Positions 7,604 through 15,598 are shown, counted from the stretch's first letter. The stretch: 34,673 nt of DNA from Flavobacterium reichenbachii (GCF_002217435.1 NZ_MUHF01000020.1:1-34673), one strand, 5' to 3'. A program made the numbers and translations. The notes: generated by a model not told the origin, from the sequence alone.

Positions 7604-9376
7604 ATGAAAAGAATACTTATTTCCTTAAAAAAAATCTTATTTAAACATCTTTTATTCAACATATTATTGGTTGTAATAACGATTATCCTTTTACTATTTT
7701 CTTGTAAAAAGAACATCAAAACCAACCCAAAAGATATAGATAATACGTTTCAAATTAACAGGATCATAAATACTGCAGATCTTTTTTTTGATCATAATAA
7801 GAAGGACAGCGCCTATTATTATTTTAATAAGGTACAATCTATCTGCGATCCTAAACAAAATCCTGATGAATATGTTTATTCCTTAACCTGCATGGCAGAA
7901 ATTCTGCAGCTTGAGGGAGATTATATTACTAGCGAATATATATTAACCAAGACAATGCCTCATCTAAGCAATACCACAAGACCAAGATACCGGTGGTATG
8001 TTTATACTATTATGGCTCACAATTACAGCAGTACATATGATCATAAAAATGCCATTATATTTCACAAAAAAGCAATGAAGTATGCACTTTCGTTGCTAAA
8101 AAAGAGAGCTACTCTGAGTAATATAGGTGCTGTTTACGCAGATGAAGGGAAATATAAGGAGGCAATAAAAATTTTACTTCCGCTGGCAGAGAAAAATGAA
8201 CTTTATAAAAAATATCCGAAAAATATCGAAATGGATTATGCGAAGGTTCTGGACAATTTAGGTAATTGTTATTTTAAATTAAACAATCCTAAAGCTTTAT
8301 ATTATTATAATGAAAGTTTGAAAATTAAATTGGAGCTGAAAGATGAAGAAGGAATAATGTTCAGTCATAAAAATCTTTCTAATTATTATATAAAAAGTAA
8401 CCCAAAGCTTGCAGAGAACTATGCGAAGTCAGCTTATAATAAATCATTTAAGATTAAAGCTATTTCCAGCCGATTAAAATGTTTAGGGTTATTGATAAAA
8501 TGCACTGAAGGTTCTGATTTAAGGAAATATTCTTTAAAATATACAGAACTCGCCGACAGTATAAATTCCTCCAGATTAAGAAAAAAGAATCAGTTTGCAT
8601 TGATTAAATACAATTCTAAAAAAAATAAGGACGAAAACTTGCAGCTTAAAACTCAAAAAGCAGAAAATGAACTGCAGTTGGAAAGGCAAAAAAACAGAAA
8701 TACTCTTTCGTACATTATTATTATTTTCATCGTTGGTTTTTTATTTTTTCTATTTTTCTATTTGGCAACAAAAGGAAAAAGGGAAAAAAACGAAACTATT
8801 AACAAAAGCGAAGTGCGGATTTCTAATAAACTGCATAATGAATTGGCTATGGATGTTTATGAAACTCTGAATTTTGCTGGCATTCAAGATTTGGAATCAA
8901 AAGAAAACAAAGAGTTTTTAGTAAGTAATCTTGAAAAAATATACAAAAGAGTACGAAATATTTCTAAAGAAAATAGTATAATCATTACAGACGAAAACTA
9001 TTATGCTACTCTTAAAGAGATGATTTCTGATTTTAAAACTCCAAATCTAAATATTTTAGTCAACGGAATGGATTCAATTCCGTGGAATCAAATCGATAAA
9101 AATAAAAAAATCATCGTTTACAGGATTTTACAAGAATTATGTTTGAATATGAAAAAGCACAGTGATGCTTCTTTAGTGAGTTTTATTTTTAAGATAATCG
9201 ATCAAAATGTGATTATTAATTATACTGATAACGGAGTTGGAATTAAAAATGGCAGAATTATTTTGAAAAATGGACTTCAAAATGTGGAAAGCCGTACAAA
9301 AACTATAAATGGAACTATTAATTTTGACACTAATTCTGACAAAGGTTTCAAATTAAGTTTCACTTTCCCTTTATAA
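7604..9376 (+). CDS. TPR-containing sensor kinase paralogue with altered H-box
   Basis: This 590-residue paralogue of the preceding gene has the same architecture: an N-terminal membrane segment ending in a lipobox-like LFSC, TPR repeats, a coiled segment, a membrane helix (about 366-388), a HisKA_3-like helix and an HATPase domain. The H411 phosphoacceptor is kept (KLHNELAM), but the acidic residue right after it is N412 and the residue at H+5 is M416. In NarX/DesK-type kinases these two positions supply the general base and the phosphatase Q/N. The ATP site looks intact (N515, and D542-x-G-x-G in TDNGVG). It may therefore bind ATP and act in trans on, or as a heterodimer with, the first kinase. 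Spacing is 2 nt upstream and 10 nt downstream, so one operon. Confidence 0.88.
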   Translation: MKRILISLKKILFKHLLFNILLVVITIILLLFSCKKNIKTNPKDIDNTFQINRIINTADLFFDHNKKDSAYYYFNKVQSICDPKQNPDEYVYSLTCMAEILQLEGDYITSEYILTKTMPHLSNTTRPRYRWYVYTIMAHNYSSTYDHKNAIIFHKKAMKYALSLLKKRATLSNIGAVYADEGKYKEAIKILLPLAEKNELYKKYPKNIEMDYAKVLDNLGNCYFKLNNPKALYYYNESLKIKLELKDEEGIMFSHKNLSNYYIKSNPKLAENYAKSAYNKSFKIKAISSRLKCLGLLIKCTEGSDLRKYSLKYTELADSINSSRLRKKNQFALIKYNSKKNKDENLQLKTQKAENELQLERQKNRNTLSYIIIIFIVGFLFFLFFYLATKGKREKNETINKSEVRISNKLHNELAMDVYETLNFAGIQDLESKENKEFLVSNLEKIYKRVRNISKENSIIITDENYYATLKEMISDFKTPNLNILVNGMDSIPWNQIDKNKKIIVYRILQELCLNMKKHSDASLVSFIFKIIDQNVIINYTDNGVGIKNGRIILKNGLQNVESRTKTINGTINFDTNSDKGFKLSFTFPL

Positions 9377-9386
9377 AAAAGATAAT

Positions 9387-10055
9387 ATGTTCAAAAAAGT
9401 ATTAGTTGCCGAGGATTTAGACAGTATAAGTATTGCAGTTGTTCAAGTATTAGAAGAATTGGAAGTTCCTACAATTCATCATGTAAAATATTGCGATGAT
9501 GGTTTAATAAAGATAAAGAAAGCTTTAGTAGATAATGAGCCTTATGATTTATTAATTACAGATTTATCTTTTAAATCTGATCATCGCGCATCGAACTTAA
9601 CAAGCGGCGATGAACTTATTGATGCAGTAAACGAAGTTCAGAAAGATTTAAAAAAGATAGTTTTTTCTATCGAAGATAAATCTTATAGGATTAAAATGCT
9701 TTTTAATGAACTGGGCATTAATGCTTATGTTTCTAAAGGCCGCAACAGTATTATCGAGCTTAGAAATGCTATTCAGGGAACTTTTAGAAACGAAGAAAAA
9801 ATTCTTTCTTCAGATTTATCTTTTAGTTTTAATGATAAAGCTTTGATAGAAATTGAATCTTATGATATCTCTATTTTAAAACTTTTATCGCAGGGTTATA
9901 TTTTAGAAAACATTTCGAATGAATTTAAATCAATGTCTATAACTCCAAACGGAACGAGCAGTATAGAAAAACGAATTAATAAACTTAAAACTTATTTTAA
10001 AGCAAATAATAATGTGCATCTAATTGCTATCGCAAAAGATTTTGGTCTGGTTTAA
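9387..10055 (+). CDS. Response regulator with divergent LuxR-type output domain
   Basis: This 222-residue regulator is the probable target of the two preceding kinases. The receiver domain shows E9-D10, the phosphorylation site D59 (LLITDLSF), S in IVFSIED and K117 (VSKGR). An insertion rich in charged residues follows D59 (KSDHRASNLTSGDE). The C-terminal part (about 150-222) looks like a divergent GerE/LuxR helix-turn-helix: DISILKLLSQGYILENIS corresponds to the first helices and SSIEKRINKLKTYFKA to the recognition helix region. The divergence leaves DNA binding probable rather than certain. It is the last gene of the operon and is followed by an inverted repeat that might be its own binding site. 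Confidence 0.88.
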   Translation: MFKKVLVAEDLDSISIAVVQVLEELEVPTIHHVKYCDDGLIKIKKALVDNEPYDLLITDLSFKSDHRASNLTSGDELIDAVNEVQKDLKKIVFSIEDKSYRIKMLFNELGINAYVSKGRNSIIELRNAIQGTFRNEEKILSSDLSFSFNDKALIEIESYDISILKLLSQGYILENISNEFKSMSITPNGTSSIEKRINKLKTYFKANNNVHLIAIAKDFGLV

Positions 10056-10065
10056 ATTTTAACTA

Positions 10066-10095
10066 TTTTTTACGGATTCCCGTAAGGAAAAACCT
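10066..10095. promoter_or_regulatory. Inverted repeat and AGGAAAAACCT motif, candidate operator
   Basis: TACGG (10071-10075) and CCGTA (10080-10084) form a palindrome with spacer ATTC, extended by flanking T and A runs. It is followed directly by AGGAAAAACCT (10085-10095), whose ends AGG/CCT are also complementary. It lies between the response regulator gene and a promoter -7 box at 10107. The same 11-mer occurs before another promoter at 23653. Confidence 0.45.
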
Positions 10096-10106
10096 TATTA
10101 TAAATT

Positions 10107-10114
10107 TAAATTTG
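10107..10114 (+). promoter_or_regulatory. -7 element of the small membrane protein gene
   Basis: An exact TAnnTTTG match (TAAATTTG) lies 22 nt before the ATG at 10137. The -33 position is occupied by the inverted repeat region rather than TTTG, which suggests activator dependence. Confidence 0.5.
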
Positions 10115-10136
10115 TGTAATTCTATTAACTAACCCA

Positions 10137-10367
10137 ATGAAACCAAAATATAAAATTGATCTTGTATCAAAAATCAACACCACAAATAACAAAATTATAA
10201 TGAAAACAATGATGCTTTGTCTTTTCTTATCTATGAGTTTTGCCTTTGTATCTGACAGAACCGGCTGGCTGGAAATTGACTGGAAAATCATTTTTATTCC
10301 TGCTCTTCTCGTTTTACAAATTATAATTATAGGAACTGCTTTAAAAAACAGATACAAAAAACATTAA
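10137..10367 (+). CDS. Small two-helix membrane protein
   Basis: This is a 76-residue protein of unknown function. Two hydrophobic segments are visible, about residues 22-42 (MKTMMLCLFLSMSFAF) and 49-69 (IIFIPALLVLQIIIIGTAL), with a basic C-terminus (NRYKKH). A second possible start is Met22 at 10200, which would give a single-helix form plus a signal-like segment. A promoter -7 element and an operator-like repeat lie just upstream, so it is a plausible target of the adjacent two-component system. An antisense open frame covers the same bases, but this strand has the promoter and the more natural composition. Confidence 0.6.
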   Translation: MKPKYKIDLVSKINTTNNKIIMKTMMLCLFLSMSFAFVSDRTGWLEIDWKIIFIPALLVLQIIIIGTALKNRYKKH

Positions 10368-10471
10368 AGTTACTTTTAAGGAGAAACAAATGGGAGTTGT
10401 AAATTGTGATTCAATTTAGATTCTAAATTTAAAATCAATATTTAAGGAATAATGATAAATTATGAATTGCT

Positions 10472-10479
10472 TATATTTG
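10472..10479 (+). promoter_or_regulatory. -7 element of the secreted nuclease-like gene
   Basis: An exact TATATTTG lies 16 nt before the ATG at 10496. No clear -33 element is seen. Confidence 0.5.
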
Positions 10480-10495
10480 ATTTTTTAAACGCCAC

Positions 10496-11299
10496 ATGAA
10501 AAACATCTTTCTTTCTCTCCTCCTATTTTTCTCGTTTTCCTCTTTTTCACAAACCAAAATTTTGTCCTGGAATCTTGAAAACTTTGGAAAATCTAAAACA
10601 ACTACAGACTTAAATTGTATTGCAAAGACTATTCTGGATTACGACATTGTGACCATACAAGAAGTTGTTGCGGGTTATGGCGGCGCCCAAACGGTTGCTA
10701 AACTTGCTGCAATTCTAAACGAAAAAGGAACAAAATGGGATTATTCAATAAGTAATCCTACATCTGGAAGCAGTTATAAAACCGAACGTTATGCTTTTAT
10801 CTGGAAAACAAATAAAGTTAAACTAAAGGGCAATCCATGGTTAGAAAAAAAATATCATTTAGAAATTGACAGGGAACCTTATTTTGCAACTTTCGAAATT
10901 GGAAAAAAAACAATTACGCTAGCCAGTTTTCATGCTATTACTAAAAGCAAACAACCCGAAACAGAGATCAAATATTTTAAATTTTTACCTCAGGAATATC
11001 CCGACTTGAATTTAGTTTTTATTGGAGATTTTAATTGTCCGGAAAAACATACTGTATTTAATCCATTGAAAAAAATGGGATACACTCCTATTCTAAAAAA
11101 TCAAAAAACAACTTTAAAGAAAAAATGCAAAGACAATCTATGTCTTGCTTCAGAATTCGATAATATGTTTTATAAAACAAATACAATAAATTTTATCAAT
11201 TCTGGCGTGATTCACTTTTATCAAAATTTTAATTCCTTAGAAGAAGCAGGCAAAATATCAGATCATATTCCGATCTGGATAGAATTATCCTTAAAGTAA
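10496..11299 (+). CDS. Secreted endonuclease/exonuclease/phosphatase family protein
   Basis: This 267-residue protein of the DNase I-like metal-dependent phosphoesterase fold has a clear signal peptide (MKNIFLSLLLFFSFSSFSQ). The catalytic set of the family is visible: N26 in SWNLENF, E56 in TIQEV, H146 in ASFHA, D178 and N180 in GDFN, and the C-terminal S-D256-H257 (KISDHIPIW). The length fits a stand-alone catalytic domain. The substrate may be extracellular DNA or a phosphoester; it cannot be settled here. Three cysteines (C182, and the KKCKDNLC pair) could form disulfides after export. It ends exactly where the convergent gene on the other strand ends, with no bases between the stop codons. 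Confidence 0.9.
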   Translation: MKNIFLSLLLFFSFSSFSQTKILSWNLENFGKSKTTTDLNCIAKTILDYDIVTIQEVVAGYGGAQTVAKLAAILNEKGTKWDYSISNPTSGSSYKTERYAFIWKTNKVKLKGNPWLEKKYHLEIDREPYFATFEIGKKTITLASFHAITKSKQPETEIKYFKFLPQEYPDLNLVFIGDFNCPEKHTVFNPLKKMGYTPILKNQKTTLKKKCKDNLCLASEFDNMFYKTNTINFINSGVIHFYQNFNSLEEAGKISDHIPIWIELSLK

Positions 11300-12559
11300 T
11301 TATGTTTTAAGCTTTTTCTTTCTCGCTGCAGGAAACAAAACATTGTTCAAAATCAAGCGGTAGCCGGGAGAATTTGCATGTAAATCTAAAACAGTTGGAG
11401 GATCGCCAACCTGATGCTGGAAATCTTCCGGATCATGTCCTCCAAAAAAAGTAAACATTCCTTTTCCTTTTTCTCCATGAATGTATCGTGATTCTCCGTT
11501 AAGCTCACAAGTTCCCATTACCAAAACATTTGATTTTATCAATGATGTATCAAATGAAGTCGTTTGTCCCATAAATCCTTTTACCAGTTGTGTATGATTC
11601 TGGCAAAGCATACTTGGAATAGGGTCCCATTTTGCAGAAAATTCCATCAATGTAAAATAATCTTTTTCCATTGGAACTCTGCGTTTTGTTGTCATATCGA
11701 TATCGGAGAACTCATATACTTCTGGTTTTCTTTCTAAAGTGAAATTTTTAAAGGCAAACGAATTATTATAATTAAGTTTGGACTGATAATTTGATTCGCT
11801 TGGATCTCCATCAAACATAGTTTCGCAAATATCAACACCGTCTGCTGCAAGAGAAATGTCAAAACTATCTGTTGCAGAGCACATCGCAAACATAAAACCG
11901 CCTCCAATAACAAAATCCCTGATTTTTTTAGCAACAGCATTTTTTTCCTGCGAAACTTTTGAGTATCCTAGTTTTGCAGCCAAGGCTTCTGAATCTTTCT
12001 TTTGATCTATATACCAAGGCGTATTTTTATAAGCTGCATAAAACTTTCCGTATTGTCCGGTAAAATCCTCATGATGAAGATGAAGCCAGTCATAAAGAAG
12101 TAATTGATCGCTCAGAACTTCTTCATCGTAAATTGGAGTAAAAGGAATTTCGGCATATGTGAGCACTAATGTTACTGCATCGTCCCAAGGCTGTTTCCCT
12201 TTTGGAGTATAAACTGCAATTTTTGGTGCTTTTTCCAGAATGACAGATTCCATATTTTGAGATGGGCTTGAAATTTCGTTTAAGATAGAAGCTTCTTCAG
12301 CGTCTGAAATTATCTCAAAACTGACACCGCGAATTTTACATTCCTTACGAATTTCTTCTGCATCCGGAAGCAGAAATGAACCACCGCGATAGTTTAGCAG
12401 CCAGCTGGCTTTGTAGTCTTTACTTAAACACCAATACGTAATTCCATATGCTTTTAGATGATTCTGTTGTGTAGTTTCATCCATCGGAAGTAATATAAAC
12501 GAGGCTTTTACACTAAGTGAAAGCAGGAATATGAATATACAAACAAAACTCTTATTCAT
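11300..12559 (-). CDS. Conserved secreted protein, function unknown
   Basis: This 419-residue protein has a signal peptide (MNKSFVCIFIFLLSLSVKA). From memory, related flavobacterial proteins are sometimes labelled asparagine synthetase B, but no N-terminal nucleophile cysteine, PP-loop or other synthetase motif is visible, so that name is not supported. The middle has GGGFMFAMCSATDSFDI and the end GMFTFFGGHDPEDFQHQVGD, both reminiscent of ThuA/glutamine-amidotransferase-like Rossmann folds. A fold of that class acting in the periplasm is a possible reading. A near-match -7 box (TATCTTTA, minus strand) is about 20 nt upstream. It converges with the nuclease-like gene with zero spacing. Confidence 0.8.
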   Translation of the reverse strand: MNKSFVCIFIFLLSLSVKASFILLPMDETTQQNHLKAYGITYWCLSKDYKASWLLNYRGGSFLLPDAEEIRKECKIRGVSFEIISDAEEASILNEISSPSQNMESVILEKAPKIAVYTPKGKQPWDDAVTLVLTYAEIPFTPIYDEEVLSDQLLLYDWLHLHHEDFTGQYGKFYAAYKNTPWYIDQKKDSEALAAKLGYSKVSQEKNAVAKKIRDFVIGGGFMFAMCSATDSFDISLAADGVDICETMFDGDPSESNYQSKLNYNNSFAFKNFTLERKPEVYEFSDIDMTTKRRVPMEKDYFTLMEFSAKWDPIPSMLCQNHTQLVKGFMGQTTSFDTSLIKSNVLVMGTCELNGESRYIHGEKGKGMFTFFGGHDPEDFQHQVGDPPTVLDLHANSPGYRLILNNVLFPAARKKKLKT

Positions 12560-12699
12560 TAGAAAAAATATTTTAGTAAAGATATAAAGGAAGCTTTAGA
12601 AAACACAATACATGCCGGAGTTTTATGGCAGAATGAAACGTTAAAATATAAAACAAGCTTAATAAAAATTTTTCTGAGAATTAAAACACGTAAAAACAC

Positions 12700-12732
12700 T
12701 TGTACTATGAGTATATTTTCTGCCTAAATTTG
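12700..12732 (+). promoter_or_regulatory. Promoter of a 41-residue membrane protein gene
   Basis: TTG at 12700-12702 and the exact -7 box TAAATTTG at 12725-12732 are separated by 22 nt. It drives the small gene starting at 12774. The rest of the 12560-12773 gap shows nothing else recognisable. Confidence 0.65.
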
Positions 12733-12773
12733 TTTACCCAAATTACTAAAAACCATCAATATAACTACGTTTT

Positions 12774-12899
12774 ATGAAATTTAATGATAGTAATAAAAAA
12801 GAAAAAGAATTAAGTATCTCCCAGAAAATAGGTCTATTTGCGCTGGCACTTGTCATAATTATATATTATGTACTATCAATACAGTTTTTAACAAGTTAG
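12774..12899 (+). CDS. 41-residue single-helix membrane protein
   Basis: A short open frame (MKFNDSNKKEKELSISQK, then one hydrophobic helix) encodes a charged 18-residue cytoplasmic-looking N-terminus followed by a single membrane helix (about residues 19-40, IGLFALALVIIIYYVLSIQF). A good promoter lies 41 nt upstream. It ends 2 nt before the stop codon of the convergent response regulator gene. Function unknown; such proteins often regulate or stabilise membrane complexes, but nothing here points to a partner beyond the adjacent signalling operon. It is short enough to be missed by automatic annotation. Confidence 0.6.
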   Translation: MKFNDSNKKEKELSISQKIGLFALALVIIIYYVLSIQFLTS

Positions 12900-12901
12900 A
12901 T

Positions 12902-13567
12902 TCAGATATTTAGAGTTGCTATTTCGTTTTGAATCGCATAAACTACTAATCCGGCAATATTTCTTGATTCTGTTTTTAGTAATAAGTTATTACGATGTCC
13001 TTCAACTGTTCTTGGACTTAAAAAAAGATGCTCTGCAATTTCTGAAGTTGTTTTCTGCTGGCAGATTAGTTGTAAAATTTCAATTTCGCGAGGCGAAAGA
13101 AAACTGGTTTCTAAGACTCCTCTTGTATTTTTAGAGGAAATAATGGTTTCCTGAATTGTTTTTAATACATTTTCATTGTAATAAAATCCTTTTTTAGAAA
13201 CTTCATTAATGGTTATAATTAAATCTTTTGGAGTTGTATTTTTAATAAGGTAAGCCACAGCTCCTACATTAATCATATTGGCTATAAAAGATTTGGAATC
13301 ATAACTTGTCAGGGCAATAATCTTGATATCCGGAAATGATTTTCGAATAATCTTAGTTGCTTCAACACCATTTAAGACTGGCATTTTCAGATCCATTACG
13401 ATTATATCCGGCTTAACTTCATTTTCATCTAACTGAGAAATGAGTTCTATACCATTTGAGGCTTCAAAAAGTATTTCTATATTATCTTCTCTTTGAAGTA
13501 AAAAAGCAATTCCTTTCCGAAATAAAACTTCATCGTCAACTAAAGCAATTTTAATACTCTCACTCAT
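12902..13567 (-). CDS. NarL/FixJ-family response regulator
   Basis: This 221-residue transcription regulator has a receiver domain with D11-D12, phosphorylation site D59 (IIVMDLKMP), T87 and K109, followed by a linker and a typical LuxR HTH (FLSPREIEILQLICQQKTT ... SPRTVEGHRNNLLLKT). It is the last gene of a minus-strand operon and the obvious partner of the histidine kinase encoded 112 nt upstream. That gap contains a -33 TTTG and a near-match -7 (TAATTTCG, spacing 22, minus strand), so the regulator may also have its own promoter, for example for autoregulation. Confidence 0.95.
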   Translation of the reverse strand: MSESIKIALVDDEVLFRKGIAFLLQREDNIEILFEASNGIELISQLDENEVKPDIIVMDLKMPVLNGVEATKIIRKSFPDIKIIALTSYDSKSFIANMINVGAVAYLIKNTTPKDLIITINEVSKKGFYYNENVLKTIQETIISSKNTRGVLETSFLSPREIEILQLICQQKTTSEIAEHLFLSPRTVEGHRNNLLLKTESRNIAGLVVYAIQNEIATLNI

Positions 13568-13679
13568 TTTTTATTTGGTTTTGGTCGTTTATTGTGCCGA
13601 AATTACAAAATATGCATGTAAAAAACCCAAACAGCATAAACTTATTAATAAAAAAGTAATATTGCTTTTTATTTTTAGA

Positions 13680-14471
13680 CTAAAAGGTGAAAACTATTGC
13701 AATTCCGTTATTTATTTCCGAATTAATTTCAATAGTTCCATTCAAGAAAGAAATACGGCTGTCAATGTTTTTCATTCCTAAACCTTTTTGATTTGCTTCG
13801 TTTTTACTATCAAATCCAATCCCGTTGTCTTCATAATTACAAATATTAACACCTTCGCTCTTTTTAAAAGTAATCCAGATCTCAGAAGACTTTCCGTGAC
13901 GAAGTGAGTTATTCATCAATTCCTGCAGAATTCTAAATACATGAAGATGTCTATCGATCTCATTATCATCAAAATCGATTTCATTTTTGTAATATATTTT
14001 CACCGATTTACTGCTTTCAAATTCTTCGCACAATTCTTCTATTGCAGCATTTAACCCAAATTTTTCAAAAACAGGCGGTAGTAAATTATGAGCAATTTTT
14101 CTTGAATTTTCTAATGCTTTTGTAGTCAGTCCAATAATATTGTCTGTGATTTCTTTTGTTTCTGCTTCAGTCAGATTAGGAGAAGTCAGAAGATGGCTGT
14201 TGAGTGAGACAATATTAAGTTTAGAACTAATATCATCATGAAGATCCTGTGCAATACGTCTGCGCTCTTCTTCCTGCGTAGCAATAACAGCATGAATTTG
14301 TTCTCTTTGATATTGAATTTCTAAATCTTTCTTTTCTACTTCTTTTTGAATAATTTTTTTTCGTGAAAAATAAAAAAACACAATTAAGAAAACGGCTACT
14401 ATCATGAAAAAGCATGATGTATAAAGAATAATAGCTACAATTTCTTTTTCGTAAACAGGACTTGCAGTCAT
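13680..14471 (-). CDS. NarX/DegS-type sensor histidine kinase
   Basis: This 263-residue kinase has one N-terminal membrane helix (about residues 12-34) and then a HisKA_3 segment with H78-D79 (RRIAQDLHDDISSKL). An HATPase domain follows, with an N-box (ILQELMNNSLRHG) and a D-x-G-x-G motif (YEDNGIGF). It has almost no periplasmic part, so it probably senses through the membrane or through the multi-helix protein encoded just upstream, whose stop codon is 1 nt from this start. It should phosphorylate the NarL-type regulator encoded downstream. H+5 is serine rather than Q/N, so the family's usual phosphatase residue is not present at that position. Confidence 0.93.
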   Translation of the reverse strand: MTASPVYEKEIVAIILYTSCFFMIVAVFLIVFFYFSRKKIIQKEVEKKDLEIQYQREQIHAVIATQEEERRRIAQDLHDDISSKLNIVSLNSHLLTSPNLTEAETKEITDNIIGLTTKALENSRKIAHNLLPPVFEKFGLNAAIEELCEEFESSKSVKIYYKNEIDFDDNEIDRHLHVFRILQELMNNSLRHGKSSEIWITFKKSEGVNICNYEDNGIGFDSKNEANQKGLGMKNIDSRISFLNGTIEINSEINNGIAIVFTF

Positions 14472-14472
14472 A

Positions 14473-15111
14473 TTAATTAATATTAATTTTCTTTTTGGGC
14501 ATAAAACTCACTTTCCATTCTAATAAGATAATAAGGTAATAAATTATTATAAAAAAGGCATTTAGTCTCCAGCTCATAAGTTTGAGTTCTTCGGTTAATC
14601 CGATTGTAAGGTTGCCAACTAAAAACAAAACAGTACTCGTTAATAAATAAAAAACTACTCCAATCGTAAAATAGTAATATTCTTTTTTATCCGTAAGCAT
14701 GTTATAAAAATGCAGCAATCCAAATATTACTACTAATAAAGAAGTAATTGTTATTTCTAATAAATTAAATTTTAAGAATTGGGTATGATCAAAAATATAT
14801 TGAATTATTAAAACTAATAAAGCAAGACTGAGACTCCATAAAACAAATTTTTTCTGAGATTCTGACTTTAGTATAGAATAATAAAACAATCCCAGTACTA
14901 CCATCTGACCGATAAAATATACATTGGTAAAAAACAAATTATTCTTTCCCATATGAAACATTACCTCCATACTAAACTGAACCAGCACGAGAAAAGCTAA
15001 ATATGAAATAAAAAAAATATTAACTTTTCCCTTTCGGGAAAAGCTAAATAAATATAAAAACAGGTTAAATAATAATATTATATATCCTGAATATATTAGA
15101 AAATCATCCAT
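14473..15111 (-). CDS. Multi-helix membrane protein of the kinase operon
   Basis: This integral membrane protein of about 212 residues is predicted to have six or seven helices, starting with MDDFLIYSGYIILLFNLFLY. The chosen start overlaps the upstream stop codon in a TAATG arrangement, a sign of translational coupling; an upstream in-frame start at 15147 inside the previous gene is less likely. Its stop lies 1 nt before the histidine kinase start. The topology resembles the 7TM sensory modules fused to or paired with kinases in Bacteroidota, so it is a candidate sensor or receptor for the kinase. It has no recognisable enzyme motif. The partnership is inferred from tight operon structure. 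Confidence 0.8.
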   Translation of the reverse strand: MDDFLIYSGYIILLFNLFLYLFSFSRKGKVNIFFISYLAFLVLVQFSMEVMFHMGKNNLFFTNVYFIGQMVVLGLFYYSILKSESQKKFVLWSLSLALLVLIIQYIFDHTQFLKFNLLEITITSLLVVIFGLLHFYNMLTDKKEYYYFTIGVVFYLLTSTVLFLVGNLTIGLTEELKLMSWRLNAFFIIIYYLIILLEWKVSFMPKKKININ

Positions 15112-15476
15112 TACATTGGGCTTTCTGGATCTCCATAAGGCGGACAAGGGCGTGAAGCATCATATACCACATCTCCATCTCCCGATTTTAATTGCTGTCC
15201 TGTTTTAAAAACATCTCTGTAAATACCTGTTTCAGGATCAAGCTTTGTACCTACAAACATAAGAACCTGTTCTCCGGCATTGTTAATACCTTTGTACGCT
15301 CTAACTGCATCGATGTCCTGGTCTAAAACTAATTTCAAAGTTTCTAATGGTATAAGATAACCACATACTTTCTTTTTGCCATCTTCCTCAAGACCTGATG
15401 CTTTTTTGTACTTATCTGCCCATAATGTACCTTCAGATAACGGAATTTCAACACTTCCAAAAATTTTTTCAGACAT
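15111..15476 (-). CDS. 121-residue soluble protein, function unknown
   Basis: This is the first gene of the minus-strand signalling operon. It has no signal peptide and no membrane helix; it reads as a compact soluble protein of beta/alpha composition. Features are a central VCGYLIPLETLKLVLDQD segment, KGINNAGEQVLMFVGTKLD, and a C-terminal tail rich in Pro, Asp and Cys (DASRPCPPYGDPESP). Two cysteines (in VCGY and RPCPP) could be ligands. I do not recognise the family. Its stop overlaps the start of the membrane protein (TAATG), so the two are translationally coupled. A perfect palindrome lies 39 nt upstream of its start. Confidence 0.75.
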   Translation of the reverse strand: MSEKIFGSVEIPLSEGTLWADKYKKASGLEEDGKKKVCGYLIPLETLKLVLDQDIDAVRAYKGINNAGEQVLMFVGTKLDPETGIYRDVFKTGQQLKSGDGDVVYDASRPCPPYGDPESPM

Positions 15477-15514
15477 ACTCTAATTGTTTTTGATTAATTT
15501 AATAGTTTATATTG

Positions 15515-15526
15515 GTTTAGCTAAAC
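15515..15526. promoter_or_regulatory. Perfect 12-bp palindrome, candidate operator
   Basis: GTTTAGCTAAAC is fully self-complementary and sits about 39 nt upstream of the first gene of the kinase operon. On the minus strand it overlaps TAGTTTAG, a one-mismatch -7 box. That is a position where a bound repressor or the NarL-type regulator could control the operon. Confidence 0.4.
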
Positions 15527-15561
15527 TACAGATTTAAATTAAAAAATTAACAAATAGACAT

Positions 15562-15588
15562 AAAAAAAACCTTATAAAAAGGCTTTTT
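15562..15588 (-). terminator. Probable terminator after dnaB
   Basis: On the minus strand a short CCTT/AAGG hairpin, extended by A and T runs with one bulge, is followed by a run of eight T. It lies just beyond the dnaB stop codon. Confidence 0.5.
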
Positions 15589-15598
15589 AATATTTATG

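Noticed and set aside
5883..9376. Single kinase gene broken by a frameshift or recent duplication
   Set aside because: Both frames are complete with their own signal segment, TPRs, membrane helix and ATPase domain, and they have diverged widely, so they are true paralogues.
10106..10357. Antisense 83-residue hydrophobic frame on the minus strand
   Set aside because: It overlaps the plus-strand two-helix gene, which has a promoter in the right place; hydrophobic reading on both strands is expected in such AT-rich DNA.
11300..12559. Asparagine synthetase B
   Set aside because: No N-terminal Cys nucleophile, no PP-loop and a signal peptide is present, so the common label is not supported by the sequence.
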